Assembly: GCA_937974245.1 (NCBI GenBank)
Contig: CALJKV010000124.1
Span: 7,477 to 71,476 of the forward strand
Direction: 5' to 3'
Length of the DNA stretch: 64,000 nucleotides
Source of the DNA: an uncultured Chloroflexota bacterium
Lineage (GTDB): Bacteria > Chloroflexota > Anaerolineae > Aggregatilineales > Phototrophicaceae
Positions 52,706 through 61,964 of this stretch are shown piece after piece. Below the pieces are notes generated by a model. It was not told where the DNA came from. It did no database searches and worked only from the letters and a program-made list of their open reading frames with translations. How positions within the stretch are numbered: position 1 is the stretch's first letter; each line of letters starts with the position of its first letter. Position numbers and translations under genes: made by a program.

Positions 52706-55700
52706 ATGGATAACCTGACTGGAAAAGTCATCAAGGGCTATGAGCTGAAAGAGCAGCTCGGCGCGGGCGGCTTTGGCGCGGTGTACCGGGCGTTCCAGGC
52801 CAGTGTCCGGCGCGAGGTCGCCATCAAGGTGATTTTGCCCCAGTACGCCAATCACCCCGATTTTATCCGGCGCTTTGAGGCTGAGGCCCAGATTATCGCC
52901 CGGCTGGAACATCTGCACATTGTCCCGCTGTTCGATTACTGGCGCGAACCGGACAGCGCCTTCCTGGTAATGCGCTTATTGCGGGGGGGCAGCCTGCGTT
53001 CTTCATTGAAACAGCAAGGCGCATGGAAAACGGAAGCCACCAGCCGCCTGCTCGATCAGATTGCCGGGGCGCTAACCGTAGCTCACCGGCATGGTGTCGT
53101 CCACCGTGACCTGAAGCCGGATAACATCTTGCTGGACGAGGAGCAAAATGCCTACCTCGCTGACTTCGGCATCGCCAAAGACCTGGAAAACATGACCGGG
53201 ATGGGCGATTTTGATGAAGCCGATGGTGTCGTCGGATCGCCGTCCTATCTGTCGCCGGAGCAGATCAAGCAAGAGCCGGTGACCGCGCTTTGCGACATTT
53301 ACAGCCTGGGTATTGTGTTGTATGAAATACTGACCGGGTATCCGCCTTTTCATGGTCTCCCGGCGTCCACGCTACTAATGAAGCATTTGAGCGACCCCCT
53401 GCCACACCTGCATGACCTCCGCCCGGATTTGCCCTACGATCTTCATGAGATTATTGAGAAAGCGACGGCCAAAGAGCCTGAGCAGCGCTTCCCGAATGCG
53501 CTGGAGCTGGCGGCGGCCTTCCGCCGGGCATTGCAAGATGCAGATATGGAGGCGGATGAGACATTGACGCTGACCGGCGTGCCGGGGTTTACCGGAGGCT
53601 TCGCCACGACGATTGGCACCCAGCAATTGGACCTTGCCTGGGAGCCGGTCAACCCATATAAAGGGCTGCGAGCCTTCCAGGAAGCCGATGCGGCGGATTT
53701 CTTCGGGCGGGGGGCGCTCACCAGTTTGCTGATGGAACGGTTGAAGCCACAGTCGGACAACGAACGTTTTCTGGCAGTCGTCGGCCCCAGCGGCAGCGGT
53801 AAATCCAGCGTGGTCAAGGCCGGGTTGCTCCCAGCGGTGCGCCTGGGGGAACTCCCCGGCTCGCACAACTGGTTTATCACGGAAATGATCCCGGGAACAC
53901 ATCCGCTAGAGGAATTGGAGGCGGCGCTGCTGCGCGTGGCGGCCACTGCGCCAGATAGTCTTATCAGCCAACTGCGCGAGGACGAACGCGGCCTCGCGCG
54001 GGCGGTCAAGCGGGTACTGCCCGCAGAACCGGGCAGTGAACTGCTGCTGGTGATTGACCAGTTTGAAGAAGTTTTCACGATGGTTGAGGATGAAGCCGCT
54101 CGTGCTCACTTCCTCAACAGCCTGCTGGCGGTGGCGAATGACCCCCGCAGCCGGACGCGGATTGTCGTCACTTTACGCGCTGATTTTTATGACCGCCCGC
54201 TGCTTTACCCCGATTTCGGGGGACTGATGCGCCGTTCAACCGAGGTTGTACTGCCCTTGAGCGACCAGGAATTGCAGCAGGCCATCACCGGCCCGGCGGA
54301 GCGGGTCGGGCTGCGGTTGGAAGCCGGACTGGCAGCGGCAATTGTGGCCGATATTGGCGCACAACCGGGGACACTCCCCTTATTACAGTATGCCTTGAGC
54401 GAACTCTATGAACGGCGTGATGGTCAAACCCTGACTCTGGACGCTTACCGGAGCAGCGGTGGGGTGCTGGGGGCGCTCTCCCGCCGGGCGGAAGAACTCT
54501 ATGAAGGCCTGAGCACCGCCGAACAGGGCGCCGCACGCCAGTTGTTCCTGCGGATGGTGACAGTCGGTGAAGGGACGGACGATACACGCCGCCGGATTCG
54601 CCAGGCTGAAGTCCTGCTGGATGCCGCCGACGATGACCCGGCCCGCAAGGTGATTGATGTGTTCGGGCAATACCGGCTGCTCACGTTTGACCGCGACCCG
54701 GTGACACGCGGCCCGACAGTCGAAGTCGCGCATGAAGCCCTTATTCGTCAGTGGGCGCGTCTCAAAGGCTGGATTGACGACAGTCGTGAAGACCTGATCT
54801 TGCAGCGCCGTCTCTCTACCGCCGCCGAGGAATGGGTGAATGCCGGGCGCGACCCTGGTTTCCTGGCGAGTGGCTCCCGTCTCGAACAGTTTGAAACCTG
54901 GGAGGCTGGGACTGACCTGATTCTGAACGAGCAGGAACGCGCATATCTCCAGGCCAGTGTCGCGGAACGGGCGCGGCAGGATGCCCTGGAAGTCGCCCGG
55001 CAGGAGAAAGAAGCCCGCCTTGAAGAGCGTTCCCGCCGTTTCTTGCGGGCGCTGGTCGCTGTCATGGCGCTGGCGCTGGTGGGGGCGTTGGGGTTGATGG
55101 GTGTTGCCATCAACCAGGGGAACATCGCGCAGGAGAACGCGGCGACAGCGACATTTGCCCAGGGCGAAGCTGTGCTACAAGCGGATAACGCCGCGACTGC
55201 CGCCGCTATCGCCGAAATGAATGCCGAAGAAGCCCGCAGTCTGGCGTTGGTCTCCAGCGCCCAACTCGCGTTGAGCAATAACAACACCGACCTGGCGATT
55301 GCGCTGGCGTTAGCGGCGACTGAATTTGACCGCCCGACATTGGAGGCGCAGCGCACCCTGGCAGAAGCCGCTTACGCACCCGGCACACGCCGCCTGTTCC
55401 AGGGACATGCTGATTGGGTGGTGAGCGTGACGTTCAGCCCGGATAACCGCACCGCGCTCTCGGCATCGCAAGACAATACCCTCATTCTATGGGACATCGC
55501 CAGCGGGGAGGCCCTGCGCCGCTTCACCGGGCATGATGATTGGGTATGGGATGCCGCCTTCAGTCCCGATGGTACACTGGCTGTCTCCGCATCGCAGGAT
55601 GGCACGCTAATTATCTGGGATGTCGCCAGCGGCGAAGCCCTGCACCGCCTGGAAGGGCATACCGGGGTTGTACGCAGCGTGGCCTTCAGCCCGGACGGAC

Positions 55701-57316
55701 AGCAGTTGCTTTCCGGCTCGGTGGATAAAACGCTGATCCTGTGGGATGTGGCAACCGGCGAGATGATCCGGCAGCTTGGCGTGGACGGCGGCGGGCATAC
55801 TGGCGCAGTATACAGTGTGGCCTTCAGTAAGGGGGGCTTTACGGCGCTTTCCGGCTCGGAGGATGGCACGATTATTTTGTGGAATGTCACCAGTGGTCAG
55901 CCGTTGCTGCGCTTCGGTGGCGACGAGGGGCATACTGGCGGCGTGTACGCGGTGGCCTATACACCCGATGAGCTGGGCTTTATCTCGGCTGCCGACGATG
56001 CTACGCTGATTTTGTGGAGTTTCGAAACCGGTGCGCCGGTACGCCGCTTTGTCGGTCACAGTGCCCGCGTCCGCCAGGTTGTTTTCACCCCAGATGGCCG
56101 CCATGTGCTGTCGTGCGCGGAGGATAACACCGTGATTCTATGGGATGTGGCGTTGGGCGCGGTGGTTCGTCGTTTTGCCGGGCAGTTCGGGCCGATCTAT
56201 GGTCTGGATATGAGCGCGAATGGTCGCCGTTTCCTGACGGGCGGGTGGGATACCAATGTGCGCCTGTGGGATATCGCCAGTGGCGCGGAACTGCACCGCT
56301 TTGACGGCCATACCGCCCCGGTCTATTGGGTGGATTACAGCCCGGATGGGAAACAGGCGCTTTCGGCTGGGGAAGACGGTTTTGTGATTTTGTGGGATGT
56401 TGCCACCGGGGGGGAGATCCGCCGCATGGAGGGGCACGAGGGACGGGTCAATACCGTCGCCTTCGGCCCCGATGGTAAGACGGCCCTTTCCGGCGGCGAT
56501 GATCTGACCATGATTTTATGGGATCTGGAAACCGGGGCGATTATCCGGCGCTACGGTGCAGCGGGCGAGGGCCACACCAACGCCGTGTGGGCAGTCAAAT
56601 TCAGCCCGGACGGGACGCTGGCACTTTCCGGTTCCAAGGATAACACCGTGATTTTGTGGGACGTCGCCACCGGGCAGCCGGTGCAGCGTTTCATCGGCCA
56701 CCGCTGGTGGGTGAGCGATGTCGCTTTCCTGCCGGATGGCCGCCGTATCCTGTCGAGTTCCTTCGATTTCACCATCAAGTTGTGGGATACAGTGACTGGC
56801 GAGGAAGTCCGCACTTATGAAGGTCATACCGACTGGGTGCGCAGTATTGATCTGAAAGCCGATGGGTCGCAGATGATCTCGGCTTCGGCGGATGGCACGC
56901 TGGCGCTGTGGAACGTTGAAACCGCCGAACGACTCCGCACCTACGAGGGACACGGCACTCAGGTGCAAAGTGTGGCCTTCAGTCCCGATGGGCAGTACGC
57001 GATTTCCGGTTCGAACGATACGACGCTGATTCTATGGGATGTCACCAGCGGGGAGATTTTACGCCGTTTCAGCGGGCATGAAGGAGTAATCCGCAATGTT
57101 GCTTTCAGCCCCGATGGTCAAACCGTGCTGTCGGGTTCGGGTGACGATTCGGTGCGGCTGTGGCAGGTGAACCTCTCGCTGGCTGACCTCAAAACTTGGA
57201 CACGCGAGAATCGCTATGTACGTGACTTCACCTGCGCCGAGCGCGAGCGTTTCGCTATCGCGCCGTTATGTGCCGGGCCAACGCCGGTCTTTGACCCCAA
57301 CCGGCAAAGCGCCTGA
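52706..57316 (+). CDS. Ser/Thr kinase fused to STAND ATPase and 14 WD40 repeats
   Basis: This protein of 1536 residues begins with a PknB-type kinase (about 1-270; GAGGFGAV, Lys in VAIKVI, HRDLKPDN, DFGIAK). A P-loop STAND/nSTAND1 ATPase follows (GPSGSGKSS near 360, Walker B LLLVIDQFEEVF near 450). A membrane helix lies at about 778-798 (FLRALVAVMALALVGALGLMG). Fourteen WD40 repeats (about 890-1490, GH...WD pairs) could form two seven-bladed propellers. The STAND part would switch on ATP binding and the propellers would sense partners. ATG 52706 has GAGG 9 bases upstream; a longer frame from 52511 lacks a site. Confidence 0.92.
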   Translation: MDNLTGKVIKGYELKEQLGAGGFGAVYRAFQASVRREVAIKVILPQYANHPDFIRRFEAEAQIIARLEHLHIVPLFDYWREPDSAFLVMRLLRGGSLRSSLKQQGAWKTEATSRLLDQIAGALTVAHRHGVVHRDLKPDNILLDEEQNAYLADFGIAKDLENMTGMGDFDEADGVVGSPSYLSPEQIKQEPVTALCDIYSLGIVLYEILTGYPPFHGLPASTLLMKHLSDPLPHLHDLRPDLPYDLHEIIEKATAKEPEQRFPNALELAAAFRRALQDADMEADETLTLTGVPGFTGGFATTIGTQQLDLAWEPVNPYKGLRAFQEADAADFFGRGALTSLLMERLKPQSDNERFLAVVGPSGSGKSSVVKAGLLPAVRLGELPGSHNWFITEMIPGTHPLEELEAALLRVAATAPDSLISQLREDERGLARAVKRVLPAEPGSELLLVIDQFEEVFTMVEDEAARAHFLNSLLAVANDPRSRTRIVVTLRADFYDRPLLYPDFGGLMRRSTEVVLPLSDQELQQAITGPAERVGLRLEAGLAAAIVADIGAQPGTLPLLQYALSELYERRDGQTLTLDAYRSSGGVLGALSRRAEELYEGLSTAEQGAARQLFLRMVTVGEGTDDTRRRIRQAEVLLDAADDDPARKVIDVFGQYRLLTFDRDPVTRGPTVEVAHEALIRQWARLKGWIDDSREDLILQRRLSTAAEEWVNAGRDPGFLASGSRLEQFETWEAGTDLILNEQERAYLQASVAERARQDALEVARQEKEARLEERSRRFLRALVAVMALALVGALGLMGVAINQGNIAQENAATATFAQGEAVLQADNAATAAAIAEMNAEEARSLALVSSAQLALSNNNTDLAIALALAATEFDRPTLEAQRTLAEAAYAPGTRRLFQGHADWVVSVTFSPDNRTALSASQDNTLILWDIASGEALRRFTGHDDWVWDAAFSPDGTLAVSASQDGTLIIWDVASGEALHRLEGHTGVVRSVAFSPDGQQLLSGSVDKTLILWDVATGEMIRQLGVDGGGHTGAVYSVAFSKGGFTALSGSEDGTIILWNVTSGQPLLRFGGDEGHTGGVYAVAYTPDELGFISAADDATLILWSFETGAPVRRFVGHSARVRQVVFTPDGRHVLSCAEDNTVILWDVALGAVVRRFAGQFGPIYGLDMSANGRRFLTGGWDTNVRLWDIASGAELHRFDGHTAPVYWVDYSPDGKQALSAGEDGFVILWDVATGGEIRRMEGHEGRVNTVAFGPDGKTALSGGDDLTMILWDLETGAIIRRYGAAGEGHTNAVWAVKFSPDGTLALSGSKDNTVILWDVATGQPVQRFIGHRWWVSDVAFLPDGRRILSSSFDFTIKLWDTVTGEEVRTYEGHTDWVRSIDLKADGSQMISASADGTLALWNVETAERLRTYEGHGTQVQSVAFSPDGQYAISGSNDTTLILWDVTSGEILRRFSGHEGVIRNVAFSPDGQTVLSGSGDDSVRLWQVNLSLADLKTWTRENRYVRDFTCAERERFAIAPLCAGPTPVFDPNRQSA

Positions 57317-57436
57317 TGCATCGCGCTTGATTTGCACATTAATCGTGGTCACTCATCACTCGGCTTTTTGCTGCCTGCTTGTCCTGTGGCAACTCGTGTG
57401 AAAGAACTGAATCATTGATTATGGCGGTCTTTCTTC

Positions 57437-58030
57437 ATGTTGACACTATCACAGGTTGCCCATAACCCGCACCGCTATACACGGACGATTTCTGCTGGCA
57501 GCGATGGGCCCCTGCTTATACGCCCGCTAATGACGGATGATGGAGATTTGCTGGCAATGTTTCTAGGGGGACTTTCGCCCGAAACCCGTCGCTTCTCTAC
57601 CTTTTCCAGCTACGATAGGGCAATGGCGCTGGAATTATGCGACGCCATCGTCCGTTACGATAAACTGCGCTTTGTTATTGAGACGCCATCCGGGGAAATT
57701 GCCGGGATGCTTGAATTCAGTTTCGCCATTACCGAAAATGACCAGGCACGCTACACACGTTATGGTTTTTCGCTCGACCCGGAAACCGACTGTCGCTTCG
57801 GCCCAACGCTGGCGGACGAATACCAGAATCGAGGGATCGGTACGCTGGCGCTGCCCTTCATGAAAGATGTGGCAGGTGAGTTTGGGCGCAGCCGGATTAT
57901 TTTGTGGGGTGGTGTGCTGGCGGACAATGTGCGGGCGATCCGCTACTATCAGAAGAACGGCTTCCAGCGCGTGGGCGGATTTCAGAACTCCGATGGCGTT
58001 GAAGCGGTGGATATGATGCTCGCCCTGTGA
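57437..58030 (+). CDS. GNAT-family N-acetyltransferase
   Basis: This protein of 197 residues has the acetyl-CoA-binding loop QNRGIGTLALP and the GNAT strand order (RPLMTDDGDLLAMF, LRFVIETPSGEIAG, IILWGGVLADNVRAIRYYQKNGF). It resembles the RimJ/RimL side of the family. Acceptor unknown. It stands alone 120 bases after the kinase gene. Confidence 0.88.
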   Translation: MLTLSQVAHNPHRYTRTISAGSDGPLLIRPLMTDDGDLLAMFLGGLSPETRRFSTFSSYDRAMALELCDAIVRYDKLRFVIETPSGEIAGMLEFSFAITENDQARYTRYGFSLDPETDCRFGPTLADEYQNRGIGTLALPFMKDVAGEFGRSRIILWGGVLADNVRAIRYYQKNGFQRVGGFQNSDGVEAVDMMLAL

Positions 58031-58061
58031 CTGCCACTGCGGGGCTTCCCGCTGCCGGGGA

Positions 58062-58163
58062 GATGGGACGTGGGCGGACTATTTCCGGCTGACGAGGGCA
58101 TTGCAGATCGAGTACCGCGAACATGCGGAGCGTATCGCCACGCTCAATCTGCCGGTTGATTAG
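58062..58163 (+). pseudogene. Possible C-terminal remnant of a lost gene
   Basis: The frame from 58062 reads GDGTWADYFRLTRALQIEYR, continuing to LNLPVD and a stop at 58161. The helical, charged tail reads like the end of a real protein, but there is no start or upstream domain. It overlaps the stop of the PAP2 gene by two bases. Confidence 0.25.
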
Positions 58164-59059
58164 GGCTTCTGCGACTCCAACTGTCCCATACGACTCAACA
58201 GCCAGGGCCACCCGGCGACGGCGAAAAACGTCACCAGGCTGTAACGCAGCGCCCTGAAGACCGCTTCCGGCTCCAGGCTGCTGAAGGCAACCTGTAAGCC
58301 AGCGTATACCGCGATTGTCAGCGCAATTCCCGCTATGTAACGGATTAAACGCCGCCTCAGGTTCCCTGTTGTGGAAAACAGGATGGCCCGTTCTTCCAGC
58401 ATCACGCCGACCCCGCCGCCCAGGATAATCCCTGACATGGCTGCGCCCGCTTCATCCTCGAACAGGAACACCAGCGTCACCAGACTCAGCAGGAACACCG
58501 AGGCAAGCTGCGCCCGCCAGTGCAGGCGATGCCATAAGCCAACGAGTGGTTCAGCATAACGGAGCGTGAACCAGATCACGGCCAGCCCCAGCAGTGCCCC
58601 GGCGATGACATCCTGGGGGTAGTGCACGCCGCCGTACATGCGTCCCCACGCCATGAAAATGACGTACAGCCCCACGCCCCATGTCACCCAATGCCGTTTG
58701 AGCCAGTAAGCCATGAAACCCCACACCGTCACTGAACTGGCAACATGCCCGCTGGGTAGCCCGTAGCCCCCTTGTGGCACAATCTGGCGGATTTCCGCTG
58801 ACACCTGGAACGGGCGTGGCGACTGGAGAGTGAGTTTGAACGCGACGACGGATACGGTGACAATTACCAGTACCAGCAGTAAGTAGCGCCCCAATCGCCG
58901 GTCCATACTCCAATACACCAGGGGCAGCAGTGCCAGATAAACCAGATTGCTCCCCAGGAGATGCAGCGCGAATGCCAGCCCATCGAAAAGACCGTTGCTG
59001 TGCGCCTGTAACCATAAAACTGTATCCAGTCCTAATCCGGTTTCCAGTTGTGTGAGCAT
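58160..59059 (-). CDS. PAP2-family membrane phosphatase
   Basis: This protein of 299 residues has about eight membrane helices. The three PAP2 motifs are present: KLTLQSPRP (K-x6-RP), PSGHVASS, and GRMYGGVHYPQDVIAG (R-x5-H-x3-D). Family members remove phosphate from lipid or isoprenyl pyrophosphates or phosphatidate. A long hydrophobic C-terminal half beyond the catalytic core is unusual. ATG 59059 is chosen because GGAG lies 6 bases upstream; TTG 59071 is an alternative. Confidence 0.9.
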   Translation of the reverse strand: MLTQLETGLGLDTVLWLQAHSNGLFDGLAFALHLLGSNLVYLALLPLVYWSMDRRLGRYLLLVLVIVTVSVVAFKLTLQSPRPFQVSAEIRQIVPQGGYGLPSGHVASSVTVWGFMAYWLKRHWVTWGVGLYVIFMAWGRMYGGVHYPQDVIAGALLGLAVIWFTLRYAEPLVGLWHRLHWRAQLASVFLLSLVTLVFLFEDEAGAAMSGIILGGGVGVMLEERAILFSTTGNLRRRLIRYIAGIALTIAVYAGLQVAFSSLEPEAVFRALRYSLVTFFAVAGWPWLLSRMGQLESQKP

Positions 59060-59091
59060 AGGCAACTCCAATCCAGGAAAATGAGCGAGAT

Positions 59092-59514
59092 TTATGGGTT
59101 GGTCTTTGGCGATTTCTTGGGTTTGGCCTCCGCCGTTGGTGGCGAACCTGCTGCCGCCTGTTCCTGCAAGCCTTTTTCCACCTTAGCGATACTTTCGCCT
59201 TTAAGCAGTTTGTCGGTGGTTTCCTGGTAGGTTTCACTCATATTCTCCACCCCCGCTGTCTGTCCCACCTGGTCGAAAAGCTGGCCGATCTCACGCGAGT
59301 CGCCGCCATCCAGCACGGACATCATTTCGTTGGCGGACAACGCCGATAAATCCCGTCCGGGGCGGGCAATCGCAACCCGTGTGATCAATCGGCTCAAATC
59401 CGTATTACCACACTGCGGGCAGCCTGGCGTGGCGGCGTCGAAATCGGCATACGTCTTGTAGAACAGCGAGAACTCGCTCCGGCACGCCTTACAACGGTAA
59501 TCATACTCTGGCAT
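59092..59514 (-). CDS. FmdB-type zinc-ribbon protein
   Basis: This protein of 140 residues has an N-terminal zinc ribbon of the FmdB/CxxC_CxxC_SSSS type (MPEYDYRCKACRSEF, then CPQCGNTDLSRL), binding one zinc with four cysteines. The rest is Gln/Ala/Lys-rich and low in order. Members are often near metabolic genes and may regulate them; function here is unknown. AAGGA precedes ATG 59514. It lies 21 bases before the PAP2 gene in the same direction. Confidence 0.9.
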   Translation of the reverse strand: MPEYDYRCKACRSEFSLFYKTYADFDAATPGCPQCGNTDLSRLITRVAIARPGRDLSALSANEMMSVLDGGDSREIGQLFDQVGQTAGVENMSETYQETTDKLLKGESIAKVEKGLQEQAAAGSPPTAEAKPKKSPKTNP

Positions 59515-59743
59515 AGTGATTCCTTATATGTGTTCTGGTGGAATACTTCCCGCGCAGTCCGCCGGGACTGATGAGCAATCACACCACCTTTCCTTTTTTA
59601 TAGCACAACTCACCGCAAAAGTCCGCTGTACAAGTGAATGACATCACGCAACATGTGGTGGAAAAATCAATATCGAATGGCCTTAGATGGCACCATTTAC
59701 ACGCTGTGAAATCGGCCAATAATGAACGCTTAGATAGTAAGAA

Positions 59744-61021
59744 ATGTCGGCCAATTTGGCTGCCAGGATCACGAAAGTAATGCGCGTGCTGCAACCCAAA
59801 ACAAAACCCGCTGTACATCCCAATTTTCATCATCTGGTTCAGGATATTGTCTGGTTCGGGCTGGCGCTGCCGGCCACGACACGTTTTCTGTCGGTCTATG
59901 CCGTGCGGGTGGGCGCTGGGCCAGAGGAACTATCATGGCTGACATCGCTCCCGGCGATTCTGATTCTGCTGGCGGCGACAATGAGCCGGTGGTGGATGAA
60001 GCGGTATCCCTCTACGATTCAAGCGCTGTTCTGGCCTTCATTCGGTTTTCGCCTGACATTTCTGCTCCCAGCGTTGACGCCATTTTTTCCACCGGAGTGG
60101 CAGCCGGCCTGGTTGATTGTCTCTCTGGCCCTCCCGGCGCTGCCGCAGGGTATCGCCTCGGTGCTGTTTCTCGTGATGATGCGCGAAGCGGTGGATGACG
60201 GGGAAGTTACGCCGCTGTTGAGCCGCCGCTCCCTGGCGCTGAATATCACGGTGGGGTTAAGTGGGCTGATGCTGGGGTTGTGGCTGGATATGGTGCCTTT
60301 CCCCTTCAATTATCAGGCGATGTTTCTCCTGGCGTTTGCCCTGGCGCTGGTCAGTCTGTGGCATGTAATGCAAATTCGTGTTCAACCACTGGCAGCCCTG
60401 CCGCAGCTTACACAAGCGCCGGTTTCAGGCCGGAATCCCTGGCGCACCCCGGCGTTCTTGCAGGTCGGCTTCATCGCGGGGATAATGCATCTGGCGTTCT
60501 TTTCGGTTCTGCCGCTCACACCGCTCTATCTGGTAGATAATATGGGGGCGACAGAAGGCTTCATGGCGATCTTTGCCCTGTTTGAGTTGGGTGCCGGGGC
60601 GCTGGCTTCAACAATCACCAGCAGGATTATCGAACGGATTGGTGCACGAAACGTGATTGCCCTGGGGATGCTTGGCACGGCGGCGGGGGCGGCTGTTATC
60701 GCATTCGCACCGCACCTCTACTGGACTCTGCCGGCGGCGGCGTTCCTGGGCGGCTCCTGGACAGCGGCTGGAATCGGACTGTTCGCCTATTTTACGGAAA
60801 GCACGCCACAAGAAGACAAAACGCCTTTCACCACCGCATATCTGCAGGTTGTGTACCTGGCGGTATTCCTCGCGCCTATGGTAGGCATGTTATTGAGCAA
60901 TACTGGCATCAACCTGGTTGCCATTATCCTGTTCGGCGCGGTGCTGCGGGGCATAGCCGCGCTGCTTATCCAACCGCGCATTTTCGCAGTGCATCGCTAT
61001 TCTCACCGATTAGCTTCCTAG
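59744..61021 (+). CDS. Major facilitator superfamily transporter
   Basis: This protein of 425 residues has about twelve membrane helices with the two-halves MFS layout and a central cytosolic loop (PVSGRNPWRTPAFLQVG). The loop 2-3 motif A is weak (SRWWMKRYPSTIQ). Substrate unknown. Start is ATG 59744; ATG 59780 is a possible later start. Ribosome site is poor. Confidence 0.85.
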   Translation: MSANLAARITKVMRVLQPKTKPAVHPNFHHLVQDIVWFGLALPATTRFLSVYAVRVGAGPEELSWLTSLPAILILLAATMSRWWMKRYPSTIQALFWPSFGFRLTFLLPALTPFFPPEWQPAWLIVSLALPALPQGIASVLFLVMMREAVDDGEVTPLLSRRSLALNITVGLSGLMLGLWLDMVPFPFNYQAMFLLAFALALVSLWHVMQIRVQPLAALPQLTQAPVSGRNPWRTPAFLQVGFIAGIMHLAFFSVLPLTPLYLVDNMGATEGFMAIFALFELGAGALASTITSRIIERIGARNVIALGMLGTAAGAAVIAFAPHLYWTLPAAAFLGGSWTAAGIGLFAYFTESTPQEDKTPFTTAYLQVVYLAVFLAPMVGMLLSNTGINLVAIILFGAVLRGIAALLIQPRIFAVHRYSHRLAS

Positions 61022-61128
61022 CGGGTTAGCTCGTTAGCCAGTCAGTAATTTATCCGGGCTGTCTGGCTTGCCCGCTCATGGGCTAATCCGCAACCTCTCC
61101 TCCATATTCCACGTAGTAGGTATCAGGG

Positions 61129-61134
61129 TATAAT
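61129..61134 (+). promoter_or_regulatory. Candidate -10 box for the lipoprotein/MFS operon
   Basis: TATAAT lies at 61129-61134, about 100 bases before the GTG start of the lipoprotein gene. The -35 region is not clear. Confidence 0.35.
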
Positions 61135-61235
61135 GTGGAAGGAAATCGGACTTGCCAGCCGGTTGAAGTCCGCTATCCTCAATTTGATGTGTATCAAGGT
61201 AATCACTGCTGTCATTGCTGTGGAAGGATGAGTCC

Positions 61236-61964
61236 GTGTACCGATTGGTGAGTTTTATCCTGGTGGCACTATTGCTTGCTGCCTGTGGCGGCGCTGCGAC
61301 CCCTGAGGTGCTGCCGGAACCTATTGAACTGTTGACCGAAGCTGCTACGAATATTCGCGCCAGCAATACGCTGCGCCTGGCAGTCGAGCGAACCGGTGCG
61401 GATTACGAGATTGAGACGGATTTTGGTGGCGTGAACTTCAAACGCGCTGTGGCACAGTATATCGCTCCTGATATGCTGCAAGCGACGGTGCGTGTGCTGG
61501 CTGCCGGGTTGCCGATTGACGTAGATATCTTCTCCAAAGGGGACAACCAGTGGTTCCGGGGCATCTGGACGACCAATATCTGGGTGAATGCGCTGTTTGC
61601 CCCTGGCTTCAACCCTGAAGCCTTGATTTCGCAGGAAACAGGTTTCCAGGCGGCGTTGCAGTCATTGATTGACATTGGTACTCCGACGCTGACCGAACTT
61701 GAAGATGGCACACAGGTTTACCAGCTCAGCGGCACGGCCAGGGGCGAGGACATCACGGCGCTGATGGTGGGTTTGATTGAGGCATCGGGGAATGTGCTGG
61801 TGGATGTCTTTATTGACCGGGCGCTGCTGCTCCCGGTGCGTTTCGTGATCGTCCAACCGGAGACCGTCACCGATACTGAACCGGAGCCGACCACCTGGAC
61901 AGTGGATGTCTATGACATCAATGCCGAACCCGAGCTGAACGCACCGCCGGAAGGGATTCAATGA
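61236..61964 (+). CDS. LppX/LprAFG-family lipoprotein (LprG-like)
   Basis: This protein of 242 residues has a lipoprotein signal (LLLAACGG) and the LprA/F/G-type fold: repeated beta strands with NTLRLAVERTGADYEIETDF, ISQETGFQAALQSLIDIG and TWTVDVYDINAEPEL. Such proteins bind acyl chains in a hydrophobic cavity in mycobacteria. GTG 61236 is chosen because AAGGATGAG lies upstream; TTG 61215 is possible. It overlaps the next gene by ATGA, as in the mycobacterial lprG-Rv1410 pair, suggesting a joint role in lipid export. Confidence 0.85.
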   Translation: MYRLVSFILVALLLAACGGAATPEVLPEPIELLTEAATNIRASNTLRLAVERTGADYEIETDFGGVNFKRAVAQYIAPDMLQATVRVLAAGLPIDVDIFSKGDNQWFRGIWTTNIWVNALFAPGFNPEALISQETGFQAALQSLIDIGTPTLTELEDGTQVYQLSGTARGEDITALMVGLIEASGNVLVDVFIDRALLLPVRFVIVQPETVTDTEPEPTTWTVDVYDINAEPELNAPPEGIQ

